From assembly GCA_021414245.1 (NCBI GenBank), contig JAIOOU010000017.1, positions 62,001-126,000 on the forward strand: a stretch of DNA of 64,000 nt, given 5' to 3'. Source of the DNA: Chloroflexota bacterium (lineage in GTDB: Bacteria > Chloroflexota > Anaerolineae > Anaerolineales > Villigracilaceae). How positions within the stretch are numbered: the stretch's first letter is position 1; each line of letters begins with the position of its first letter. Of this stretch, positions 50,367-58,842 are shown piece by piece. The position numbers were made by a program, and so were the translations under genes. The notes beneath the pieces are model-generated. The model was not told the origin of the DNA. It did not search any database and was given only the letters and a program-made list of their open reading frames with translations.

Positions 50367-52831
50367 CGAATCCCCCTGTAACACTATTCAGCCTGCTTGA
50401 AAGAACACCGTTTGGCCGTCTGAATCTGCGCGCAAAATTGATTATCGGGAATTTACTGGTAACTTTTGCGGCGATTGTCGGAATGGGATACTATGTTTAT
50501 TATCGCACCCAGGAATCCAATGCCATTCTGACAAGCCGCCTTGAATCCAGCGTCCGCAATAAGGCCGAGGAAAAGTTATCGACCACCAGCAAGGAGCAAT
50601 CCGCCTTGCTGAACAAATTTTTTGAGTCTATGGGTGCTAACATCTCCATGTTGAGCAAGGTTGAAAAAAATATGCTCACCGAGGGGCCCCGTTTGAACAC
50701 CGGGACCTATTGGGATTCTCGTTTTTCGCTTTCCCGGCTACCAAGTGGATCCTGGGACAATTCAAATACGGAAACCTCCTCCGTCTTTATGCCGGCAAAC
50801 ACGGAACTTACAGATGAATTGGCCGCAAATTTGAATGTTCTAAAACAAACAGAGTTAATCGTCCCATCAATCCTGCAGGATAATCCCGATATTATCGCAA
50901 TATATTTTGGCGGAGTGACCCGGGAAACGATCTACTTTCCAAATATAGACCTCGCCAATATCGTTCCACCCGATTTCGACGTTACAGGGCGTCCCTGGTT
51001 TGTCGCCGCCAAACCAGAAAACAATCCTGAAGGAAAAGTCGTTTGGTCGACTCCATACCAAGACGCTGCTTTGAATGGTCTGGTAATCACCACCAGTATT
51101 CCGGTCTTTGACGCCGCGGATCGTTTTCAAGGCGTCTCCGCGATGGATATTCAGTTAAATCGCATAACGAACCTTGTCTCGGCCATTCACATCGGGGATT
51201 CTGGATATGCCTTCTTAATTGACAGGGATAACCGCCTGATCGCGTTGCCGGAGTCGGGTTACAAGGATTTTGGCGTTACATCTGAAACTGTTCACCTGGG
51301 GGAAATCCTGGATCCGACGATAATGACAGGCATTTCTTCCAGTCTTATGGATGCGATTAACCAAAAATCGGGTGAAAATCTTGTCACAACTGTAAACATA
51401 AACGGGGTTGAAAGATTTTTCGTTTATCAACAGATCCCCGAACTTCAATACAGCCTGGTCATTCTGGTTCCATCGGCGGAACTCCTGACGGAGTCCAGCA
51501 CGGTAAAAGCACAGATTAGCGAAGAGACCAAAAACATTGTGACCACAAGTCTGTTGCTTGTCCTTTTGATCCTCGGTTTGGCATCCGCAGCAACGCTCGT
51601 AGTGGGCAACGAGTTGACTGCTCCTTTAAAATCCCTGACCGCCGTCGCAAACGACATCAGCAAGGGCAATTACAATGCAAAAGCTGAAGTCATAAATCGT
51701 GACGAAATCGGGACTCTGGCAGAGACACTCAACCTGATGACAGGTGCAATTAAGGAATCGGTTAATACTCTCGAACAAAGAGTTGCGGAGCGAACAACTG
51801 AACTGAAAACTGAACTGGAAAAAGGCGCGCGGCGCGGCAAGCAATTCGAGGCGATTACCCGGGTCGCAAAGGCGATCAGCGCCACGCAAGATCTTGACAA
51901 TCTGCTGCCCCAGATATCCAGAGTGGTCAGCGAACAATTCAATTTCTATCATGTGGGCATATTTTTGAACGATCCCGGCAATATTTTTGCGGTTCTAAGC
52001 GCGGCGAACAGCCCAGGCGGTTTGAATATGCTCGCCCGGGGACATCAATTGAAGATTGGCGAACAGGGCATAGTTGGATTCGTGACGCAGACCGGGAAAC
52101 CCCGCATCGCTCTCGATGTGGAGGAGGACACCAACTATTTCAACAATCCGGATCTGCCAATGACTCGCTCTGAAATGGCGCTTCCATTGGTGTCCGGCAG
52201 CCAGATCATTGGCGCCCTTGACATTCAGAGTCAGGAAGTTGGCGCTTTTTCAGATGATGATTTTGAAACCTTATCCGCGCTTGCAGATCAGGTCAGCCTT
52301 GCCATCCAGAATGCGCGCCTATATGAACAAACCAAACTCACTTTGGCAGAATCAGATTCAATTCAACGACAGTATATTCGTGAAACCTGGAATAAATTAC
52401 CGAAGGAAGAGAAATTAAAAGGATTCCGTTTTACAGGCACAGGCGTCATACCGCTCGACGACCAAATCAGTTCACACACCCTGGCAGACAACCCGGACAA
52501 ACGCGAGATCTCCGTGCCTGTCATTCTCCGCGGCGAAACCATTGGAACTCTGGCCGTTCAGGTTCCAAAAGATGAGCATGTCACCACTGACCAGATGGAC
52601 TTGATCAAAGCTGTTGCGGAACGCGTAGCTTTGTCTGCCGAAAATGCCCGCCTCTTTGAAGAGACCACACGTCGAGCTGAACGGGAACGGATCATTTCGG
52701 ATATCGCCACGAAGATCGGGACCTCGGTTCGCACCGAAAGCATCCTACGGACTACTGCGACGGAACTCAGTCATTTACTGGACGGTGCGGAAATCTTCAT
52801 CAAACTGGGCGCGAATGACGAGGAAAGCTAA
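50363..52831 (+). CDS. GAF sensor 12: dCache-HAMP-GAF receptor
   Basis: 822 residues: helix 1 (~26-48), double Cache (~50-385), helix 2 (~390-412), HAMP (~413-465), GAF-A (~498-648, NNPDLPMTRSEMALPL), GAF C-half and the common tail. The Cache has F205-x4-R210-x-W212-F213, then Y232 and D234, and a distal D262. That is the amino-acid-sensor pattern with both aromatic tyrosines replaced by phenylalanine, so it may bind amino acids or a related amine or carboxylate. It is similar to the Cache of sensor 9 (same YFPNIDLANIVPPDF-like stretch). No output domain. Confidence 0.87.
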   Translation: MTNPPVTLFSLLERTPFGRLNLRAKLIIGNLLVTFAAIVGMGYYVYYRTQESNAILTSRLESSVRNKAEEKLSTTSKEQSALLNKFFESMGANISMLSKVEKNMLTEGPRLNTGTYWDSRFSLSRLPSGSWDNSNTETSSVFMPANTELTDELAANLNVLKQTELIVPSILQDNPDIIAIYFGGVTRETIYFPNIDLANIVPPDFDVTGRPWFVAAKPENNPEGKVVWSTPYQDAALNGLVITTSIPVFDAADRFQGVSAMDIQLNRITNLVSAIHIGDSGYAFLIDRDNRLIALPESGYKDFGVTSETVHLGEILDPTIMTGISSSLMDAINQKSGENLVTTVNINGVERFFVYQQIPELQYSLVILVPSAELLTESSTVKAQISEETKNIVTTSLLLVLLILGLASAATLVVGNELTAPLKSLTAVANDISKGNYNAKAEVINRDEIGTLAETLNLMTGAIKESVNTLEQRVAERTTELKTELEKGARRGKQFEAITRVAKAISATQDLDNLLPQISRVVSEQFNFYHVGIFLNDPGNIFAVLSAANSPGGLNMLARGHQLKIGEQGIVGFVTQTGKPRIALDVEEDTNYFNNPDLPMTRSEMALPLVSGSQIIGALDIQSQEVGAFSDDDFETLSALADQVSLAIQNARLYEQTKLTLAESDSIQRQYIRETWNKLPKEEKLKGFRFTGTGVIPLDDQISSHTLADNPDKREISVPVILRGETIGTLAVQVPKDEHVTTDQMDLIKAVAERVALSAENARLFEETTRRAERERIISDIATKIGTSVRTESILRTTATELSHLLDGAEIFIKLGANDEES

Positions 52832-52832
52832 G

Positions 52833-54839
52833 ATGGCAGAGACCTCCAAACTTTTCAGCAGCATCTCAAATACATTGCCGGATACCCGGCGAGCCAGGAA
52901 TACATTTGTAATCAGTCTCGGCGCCGTGCTGCTGCTGGCGATCCTTCTGGGTGTCACGGCCCTCGCCAGGCAAAATATCAATTCGATCCTGACGCTTGCG
53001 TTGGGCATGGTTATTTTTGGTTTGAGCGCGTGGTTAAGCCGCAATAACAGGCATGATCTGGCTGCGGCAATAAATATCTTTTCGCTTTCAGCGATGATTC
53101 TATCCCGTGTTTTCTTTCAAAAGGGCCTTGCCATTCAGGTGGGCGTTATCTATTTCGTCCTGATTTCAGCCATATCGATATATACGCTGCCTGGAAAGTG
53201 GATTGCCCGGGCCATTCTGTTTTCCTTTCTGCTTGCCCTGCTAACCATCATCATTGATCAATACACAGTGGGGGTCCCATTATCTCCCGCAGTAGGGTTG
53301 ACGACCGGCATGGCCGTCCTGGTAGGCGCGATCTACCTCTTCATTCTCGCAATCCAATTTCGCAATCTTTCCCTTCGCGCAAAATTGGTTGTCAGTTTCC
53401 TCTTCCTATCCATTACACCTCTGATCATTCTAGGCTGGCGCACATATATAACCACCGGCGAGATCTCAGCAGCTTCACAGGCATTGGGCGCCATCTCAGG
53501 CATCATCCGGGACCAAACGCGTGCCGATATTGTCATCAGTGTCATGATCAGCATGTTTGCAACAATCATCGCGATTATAGTCTCGACTTATGTCACAGCA
53601 CCCATCATCCAGTTAACCCGGGTTGCCGAAAAAATGTCCGGTGGTGACTTTAATCAGAAGGCCCCCATCAACTCCAAGGATGAAATTGGTGTTCTGGCGC
53701 GAACTTTCAATACGATGACGGATCAAATTCAGGAATTGATCGGCAATCTCGAAAAGCGTGTCGAGCAACGCACTTCCGACCTCGAACAACGTACGGAAGA
53801 ATTGGAAAAGATAAAGGATCAAATTGAAAAACGGGCCCGCAAGCTGGAAACCATCGCGGAAATCTCGCGTTCGATCTCAACGGAAAAAGATCAGGAAAAG
53901 CTTCTCCAGTTGATCACCCAGGCAGTCAGTGAAAGTTTTGGCTTTTATCATGTAGGTGTCTTCCTTCTGGAGGAAAACAAAAAATTCGCCGTATTGCGGG
54001 CCGCAAACAGCCCCGGGGGTCAAGTCATGCTGCGCAGGCAGCACAAGCTTGAGGTCGGTCAGACCGGTATTGTGGGAAACGTCACCTTTAGCGGAAAACC
54101 CCGTGTGGCGCTGGATACCGGTGAAGATTCTGTATTCTTTAAGAACCCTGATCTGCCGGATACCCGCTCGGAAATGGCGGTCCCGCTGATCGCCCGCGGG
54201 GAAATCATTGGCGCCCTGGATGTGCAAAGCACTCAGCCAAAAGCGTTTGTGGACGAGGATGTATCAATCATCAGCTTGCTCGCTGACCAGGTATCCATTG
54301 CCATCGATAATGTGCGCCTGCTTGAAGAGGCGAAAAACTCCCTTGCGGAATCACAGTCGTTATTTACCGAGTATCTGGCGAATGCCTGGCAAAAGAAATC
54401 CAATTCAACAATTTTAGGGTATTTACAAACCCTGACAGGCGGAAAAATTATCACAACCGGCACTCCAGAGGCATCCTCACCTTTGAACGTGGAGGAAAAA
54501 CCGTCTCTTTCCGTCCCAATCCAGGTTCGTGACCAGGTCATTGGTATACTTAATATCAAACCCGCTTCGGAAGGCAGGATCTGGAACAAGGATGAAATGA
54601 ACATCGTTGAGGCTGTGGCTGAACGCCTTGGATTGGCCCTGGACAATGCCCGCCTATTCGAAGAAACATCCAGCCGCGCTTCCCGTGAACGCCTGGTTTC
54701 GGATATCACAACAAAAATACGCGGCACAAACGACCCGCAGGAAATGGTCCGGACCGCGGTGGAAGAATTACAGCGCGCTTTGGGTGCAAGCCGAATAGAA
54801 ATTGTCCCGCAGAAATCCGCGCCACCACCAGATAGATAG
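52833..54839 (+). CDS. GAF sensor 13: Cache-less HAMP-GAF membrane sensor
   Basis: 668 residues from ATG 52833 (AGGAAAG upstream); the frame reaching back to 52644 lies inside sensor 12. A six-helix block (~25-175) is followed by helix 185-202, an outside loop of only ~29 residues, helix 232-252, HAMP (~253-310), a long coiled coil, GAF-A (~342-492, KNPDLPDTRSEMAVPL), GAF C-half and common tail. Compared with sensors 9 and 11 the Cache domain is missing while its flanking helices and HAMP are kept, as after an internal deletion. ParA follows after 13 bases. Confidence 0.87.
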   Translation: MAETSKLFSSISNTLPDTRRARNTFVISLGAVLLLAILLGVTALARQNINSILTLALGMVIFGLSAWLSRNNRHDLAAAINIFSLSAMILSRVFFQKGLAIQVGVIYFVLISAISIYTLPGKWIARAILFSFLLALLTIIIDQYTVGVPLSPAVGLTTGMAVLVGAIYLFILAIQFRNLSLRAKLVVSFLFLSITPLIILGWRTYITTGEISAASQALGAISGIIRDQTRADIVISVMISMFATIIAIIVSTYVTAPIIQLTRVAEKMSGGDFNQKAPINSKDEIGVLARTFNTMTDQIQELIGNLEKRVEQRTSDLEQRTEELEKIKDQIEKRARKLETIAEISRSISTEKDQEKLLQLITQAVSESFGFYHVGVFLLEENKKFAVLRAANSPGGQVMLRRQHKLEVGQTGIVGNVTFSGKPRVALDTGEDSVFFKNPDLPDTRSEMAVPLIARGEIIGALDVQSTQPKAFVDEDVSIISLLADQVSIAIDNVRLLEEAKNSLAESQSLFTEYLANAWQKKSNSTILGYLQTLTGGKIITTGTPEASSPLNVEEKPSLSVPIQVRDQVIGILNIKPASEGRIWNKDEMNIVEAVAERLGLALDNARLFEETSSRASRERLVSDITTKIRGTNDPQEMVRTAVEELQRALGASRIEIVPQKSAPPPDR

Positions 54840-54852
54840 GCAGAGGTAAATT

Positions 54853-55641
54853 ATGTTGAGAGTCATAACAATATCAAATGAAAAAGGCGGAGTTGCCAAG
54901 ACCACCTCCACGCTTTCGCTCGGCGCGGCCCTTGCTGAATTGGGCCACAAAGTCCTGGTGGTTGACCTTGATGCACAGGCCAACCTTACCCTGTCACTGG
55001 GATTTGAACCTGGGGAATCTGAGCGCACATCCAGCGATATCATGCTGGACAACGCCCCCCTCCTATCCGCCTGCAGGAAGACGGATGTGGAAAATTTGGA
55101 CTTGATTCCCTCCAGTTCCCGCATCGAAACCTCCGAACAGTTTTTACCGGTTCGAACAAATTACATGACCATTCTGCAAAGAGCCATTGCCAACGCGCCA
55201 AGCATGCCCTATGAATACATTATTCTGGATTGCCCCCCCGCCCTGGGAGCAATCACCCAGAATGCACTCGCTGCCGCGGACCTGCTGCTCATTCCAACCC
55301 AGGCGGAATATTTTTCCGCTTACGCCTTGCGCAACATGATGACCCTGATCAGGCGCATTCGCGAAGAGCACAACCCAAACCTGGCTTATCGCATACTGGT
55401 CACAATGCTCGATAAAAGGAATCGGACGCACCGGAACATACACGACCAGCTTCGCGCCACATTTGGTGAAGGCGTATTTAACACCGTGATTGAAATTGAC
55501 ACCAAACTTCGAGAGAGTCCGATCGCCGGCCTGCCCATTACCCGTTACAAAACCGGCGCGCGCGGGTCCACTCAATATCGTGTACTCGCCCAGGAGTTAA
55601 TGGAATATGCCAAAGAAACCGAAAATAGACAACCGGCTTGA
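54853..55641 (+). CDS. ParA/Soj-family positioning ATPase
   Basis: A 262-residue ATPase with the deviant Walker A K11-GGVA-K16-TT, the switch region VDLDAQANLT and Walker B YIILDCPP; the C-terminal RYKTGARGS resembles the DNA-binding surface of ParA proteins. ParA-type ATPases use the nucleoid to position plasmids, carboxysomes or chemosensory clusters. There is no parB or origin nearby. Because the gene sits between thirteen receptors and their presumed kinase, and overlaps the kinase gene by 35 bases, I infer that it spaces or segregates the receptor array. The ribosome site AGAGGT precedes ATG by five bases. Confidence 0.88.
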   Translation: MLRVITISNEKGGVAKTTSTLSLGAALAELGHKVLVVDLDAQANLTLSLGFEPGESERTSSDIMLDNAPLLSACRKTDVENLDLIPSSSRIETSEQFLPVRTNYMTILQRAIANAPSMPYEYIILDCPPALGAITQNALAAADLLLIPTQAEYFSAYALRNMMTLIRRIREEHNPNLAYRILVTMLDKRNRTHRNIHDQLRATFGEGVFNTVIEIDTKLRESPIAGLPITRYKTGARGSTQYRVLAQELMEYAKETENRQPA

Positions 55642-58600
55642 CCGGCTTTTTAAGGGCATAAAACCCGAGGAGAGCGACGCAAAGGAAAAGCGCATCTCCA
55701 AAGAAGTCCAGAAAGAGGTCATCCCCCCTCCTTCGGACTCGTTCAGCGATTCAAAACAAAATCCGACAGTTGAGCAGAAAAAACCCGAGGCAGAATCTCA
55801 CCCCAAGCGCCCGGTCAAACGCCACACAGCGCTCCTGGTTCCGCCGGAATCCTTCGCCCTTGAGACGGAAGTGCTCAAGCCTGCCTCAAGTTACTCCGTT
55901 AATTTCCAGACCGGCGACCGCGACTGGTCCACACTACGCATATTGGATGATACCCAGCAACGGGCATGGTCGCCGGATGAACAGCTTCTGGTAAAGCAGG
56001 TCGTTGATCAGCTATCCCTGGCTTTGGAAAATGCCCGGTTATTTCAGGAGGCTCAAAAATTCAAACTGGGGATCGACAGAACGGATAATGCAGTATTTAT
56101 CACCGACCCGAATGGAGTCATCCAATATACAAACCCCGGTTTTGAAAAAGTATATGGATATACAAATGAGGAAGCGCTTGGAAAAACACCCCGAATTCTT
56201 AAATCCGGAATCCTGCCCGATGATGGATATAAGAAATTTTGGGGGACCTTGCTGAACGGAGGCACGGTTTCCGGGGAAATCGTAAATAAAAGAAAAGATG
56301 GCACGATCATCCCCATCTCCGGCACCAACAGTCCAATTCTCGACGAGCACGGGAAGGTCCTGGGCTTCCTGGCAGTGCACCAGGATATCTCCGAACGCAA
56401 AAAATCCGAAGAGCAGCTTCGCAAAAGCCAGGAACAGTACGCTCTGGCCGCGGAAGGCGCCAATGACGGATTATGGGATTGGGATATTACAAAGAACGAA
56501 ATTTACTATTCCCCGCGCTGGAAATCCATGCTGGGATATGAAGAGCACGAACTTACCAAGGGTTTCGAAGATTGGGAAAACCTGATCCATCCCGATGATC
56601 GCGATTATGCCCTAAATGCCCGCAACGATTACCTTTCGGGCAAGGCCGGGACATACGACATCGAGATCAGACTGCGTCACAAGGATGGCAGCTGGCGCTG
56701 GATTCGTGACCGCGGTAAGGCCTTGCGCGATTCAGAAGGCCGGGCAGTTCGTATGGCGGGTTCCCATTCCGATGTGACCGAACGAAAAATGGCTGAGGAA
56801 ACCATTCGTCGCCGTAATGAATATCTGGCCGCCTCCGCAGAAATTGGACGTCTGGTAACTTCAACACTATCACTGGACATTATATTTTCGCGCACGGTCC
56901 GCCTCGTGAAGGAACGGTTTAATATGTATTATGCCGCGATCTTCATCGTTGAAGAGGCGGGATTCACCGCCAGGCTGCGCGAAGGAACAGATGCAGCCGG
57001 TGCTGAAATGAAATTACAGGGGCATAGCGTCAATGTTGGCTCGAAATCCGTAATCGGGAAGGTGACCCAGTCTGGTGAAGTGGTGGTTATTAACAATACG
57101 GCCTTCGACTCTACACATGTTCCAAATCCACTGCTGCCAGAGACCCGTTCCGAGGCGGGCATCCCGTTACGCGTCGGTAATCGCATCATCGGGGCCCTGA
57201 ACATTCAATCAGCACAGACGGATGCCTTCAGCCAGGACGAGCTCGCTGTCCTGCAAACGCTTGCAGACCAGGTTGCCGTCGCCATCGACAACGCACGCTC
57301 CTTTGAACTGTCCCAGCAGGCGGTCATGGAAATGCGCGAGATCGACCGTTTGAAGAGTCAGTTCCTGGCCAACATGAGCCACGAATTGCGCACACCCTTG
57401 AATTCAATCATCGGTTTTTCCCGTGTGATCCTGAAAGGGATCGATGGCCCTGTATCTGAATTGCAGCAACAGGACCTGACGGCGATTTACAATTCCGGCC
57501 AGCATTTGCTTGGCCTCATTAATGATGTTCTTGATCTTTCCAAGATCGAAGCCGGAAAGATGGAACTTGCCTTCGACGAAGTGAACATGGTCGACATCAC
57601 AAACAGCGTGATCTCCACCATGAGCGGTTTGATCAAAGACAGGCCTGTTGAGTTGAAGAAGCTCATCGAGCCGGACCTGCCCACGGTCAGGGCGGATGCG
57701 ATTCGCATTCGTCAGGTCATGATCAACCTGATATCTAATGCGTCCAAATTTACCGATGAAGGCGACATTGTTGTCGAAGTGGGCCTCAAACCAGGCCCGA
57801 CAGGCCGCAACGAAGTACAGGTCAGCGTAACCGACACCGGTGCGGGCATTTCCGAACAGGATCAGGCAAAACTGTTCCAGGCGTTTTCGCAAGTGGACGA
57901 CTCGCCCACCCGAAAAACAGGCGGCACGGGGCTTGGCCTCTCCATCTGTCAGCATCTGGTCAATATGCACGGCGGAAGAATTTGGGTTGAAAGCACTGTT
58001 GGCAAAGGCAGCACCTTCTACTTCACAATTCCGCTTTTCCGAATGGACAGTGAAACCACCACCCTGCCCGCCAGCAACAAAGTGATTCTCTCCATTGATG
58101 ATGACCCCCAGGTGATCGGCCTGTATGAACGATATTTGCATCCCCAGGGGTATCAGGTCATCCCGTTGACGGATCCTTCCCGCGCCATCGAACGGGCCAG
58201 GCAGCTCAAGCCTTTTGCAATCACCCTGGATATCATGATGCCTGGCGTTGACGGCTGGACCGTGCTGGATGGATTAAAGGGCGACCCTGAAACGCGGAAT
58301 ATCCCCGTAATCGTGTGCAGCATCATTGAAGACCTTGAAAAAGGTTTTAATCTGGGTGCTGCGGATTATCTTGTAAAGCCAATTCTTGAGGACGATCTGG
58401 TAAATTCCCTCGACCGCTTGAACACCGACGGTTCCATCCGTGAAGTGCTGGTAATTGATGACAATCGGGACGATCTTCGTCTGATGGGGAAAATATTGAA
58501 TGACGATGGCAGATACAAGGCCATTCTGGTCGAAGGCGGAAAAAACGGATGGGATTACATCACAACCGGCTCCCCACCGCACGCCATCATTATGGACCTG

Positions 58601-58828
58601 TTCATGCCCGAAATGGACGGATTTCAAATCCTGGAAAACCTCCAAGCCAGCGAAAAGTTTCGTGATATTCCTGTGATCGTTTTGAGCGGCATGGATGTTA
58701 CTACCGAACAAAAGCGCAAATTAAACGATCTTGGACAGCGAATTCTTTCGAAAGGCTCCTTCTCGGAAAAGGAATTATTGACATCGATAAAACGCTCCCT
58801 GGAAAGAATTCGCACTAAAAGGGACTAG
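55607..58828 (+). CDS. Hybrid histidine kinase with two receivers; only kinase of the cluster
   Basis: 1073 residues. In order: a basic, proline-rich disordered start (1-90, NRLDRLFKG near residue 9), a GAF C-terminal half (~95-150), PAS (~150-265), PAS-PAC (~275-405), complete GAF (~410-560, NPLLPETRSEAGIPL), HisKA with H592 (SHELRTP), HATPase (~690-815), receiver 1 with D875 and receiver 2 with D997. There is no membrane helix, so it must receive input from other proteins. The GAF half at the start corresponds to what is missing from the end of all thirteen sensors. It overlaps parA by 35 bases. I infer that it is the signalling hub of the array. Confidence 0.92.
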   Translation: MPKKPKIDNRLDRLFKGIKPEESDAKEKRISKEVQKEVIPPPSDSFSDSKQNPTVEQKKPEAESHPKRPVKRHTALLVPPESFALETEVLKPASSYSVNFQTGDRDWSTLRILDDTQQRAWSPDEQLLVKQVVDQLSLALENARLFQEAQKFKLGIDRTDNAVFITDPNGVIQYTNPGFEKVYGYTNEEALGKTPRILKSGILPDDGYKKFWGTLLNGGTVSGEIVNKRKDGTIIPISGTNSPILDEHGKVLGFLAVHQDISERKKSEEQLRKSQEQYALAAEGANDGLWDWDITKNEIYYSPRWKSMLGYEEHELTKGFEDWENLIHPDDRDYALNARNDYLSGKAGTYDIEIRLRHKDGSWRWIRDRGKALRDSEGRAVRMAGSHSDVTERKMAEETIRRRNEYLAASAEIGRLVTSTLSLDIIFSRTVRLVKERFNMYYAAIFIVEEAGFTARLREGTDAAGAEMKLQGHSVNVGSKSVIGKVTQSGEVVVINNTAFDSTHVPNPLLPETRSEAGIPLRVGNRIIGALNIQSAQTDAFSQDELAVLQTLADQVAVAIDNARSFELSQQAVMEMREIDRLKSQFLANMSHELRTPLNSIIGFSRVILKGIDGPVSELQQQDLTAIYNSGQHLLGLINDVLDLSKIEAGKMELAFDEVNMVDITNSVISTMSGLIKDRPVELKKLIEPDLPTVRADAIRIRQVMINLISNASKFTDEGDIVVEVGLKPGPTGRNEVQVSVTDTGAGISEQDQAKLFQAFSQVDDSPTRKTGGTGLGLSICQHLVNMHGGRIWVESTVGKGSTFYFTIPLFRMDSETTTLPASNKVILSIDDDPQVIGLYERYLHPQGYQVIPLTDPSRAIERARQLKPFAITLDIMMPGVDGWTVLDGLKGDPETRNIPVIVCSIIEDLEKGFNLGAADYLVKPILEDDLVNSLDRLNTDGSIREVLVIDDNRDDLRLMGKILNDDGRYKAILVEGGKNGWDYITTGSPPHAIIMDLFMPEMDGFQILENLQASEKFRDIPVIVLSGMDVTTEQKRKLNDLGQRILSKGSFSEKELLTSIKRSLERIRTKRD

Positions 58829-58842
58829 GAGTTTGGAATACA

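Noticed and set aside
52644-52832. Upstream extension of sensor 13 into sensor 12
   Set aside because: It is a shadow of the conserved sensor 12 tail; ATG 52833 has a ribosome site and follows the stop by one base.
25146-54839. CRISPR-like or tandem DNA repeats within the sensor cluster
   Set aside because: The repeated stretches encode the same GAF-A motifs in frame and diverge at synonymous sites; they are gene paralogy, not a repeat array.
54853-55641. Plasmid or chromosome partition locus
   Set aside because: There is no parB, parS-like repeats, DnaA boxes or replication gene around parA; its context is signalling.
57404-58141. 245-codon minus-strand frame under the hybrid kinase
   Set aside because: It lies antisense to the HisKA, HATPase and receiver domains; no recognisable domain of its own.
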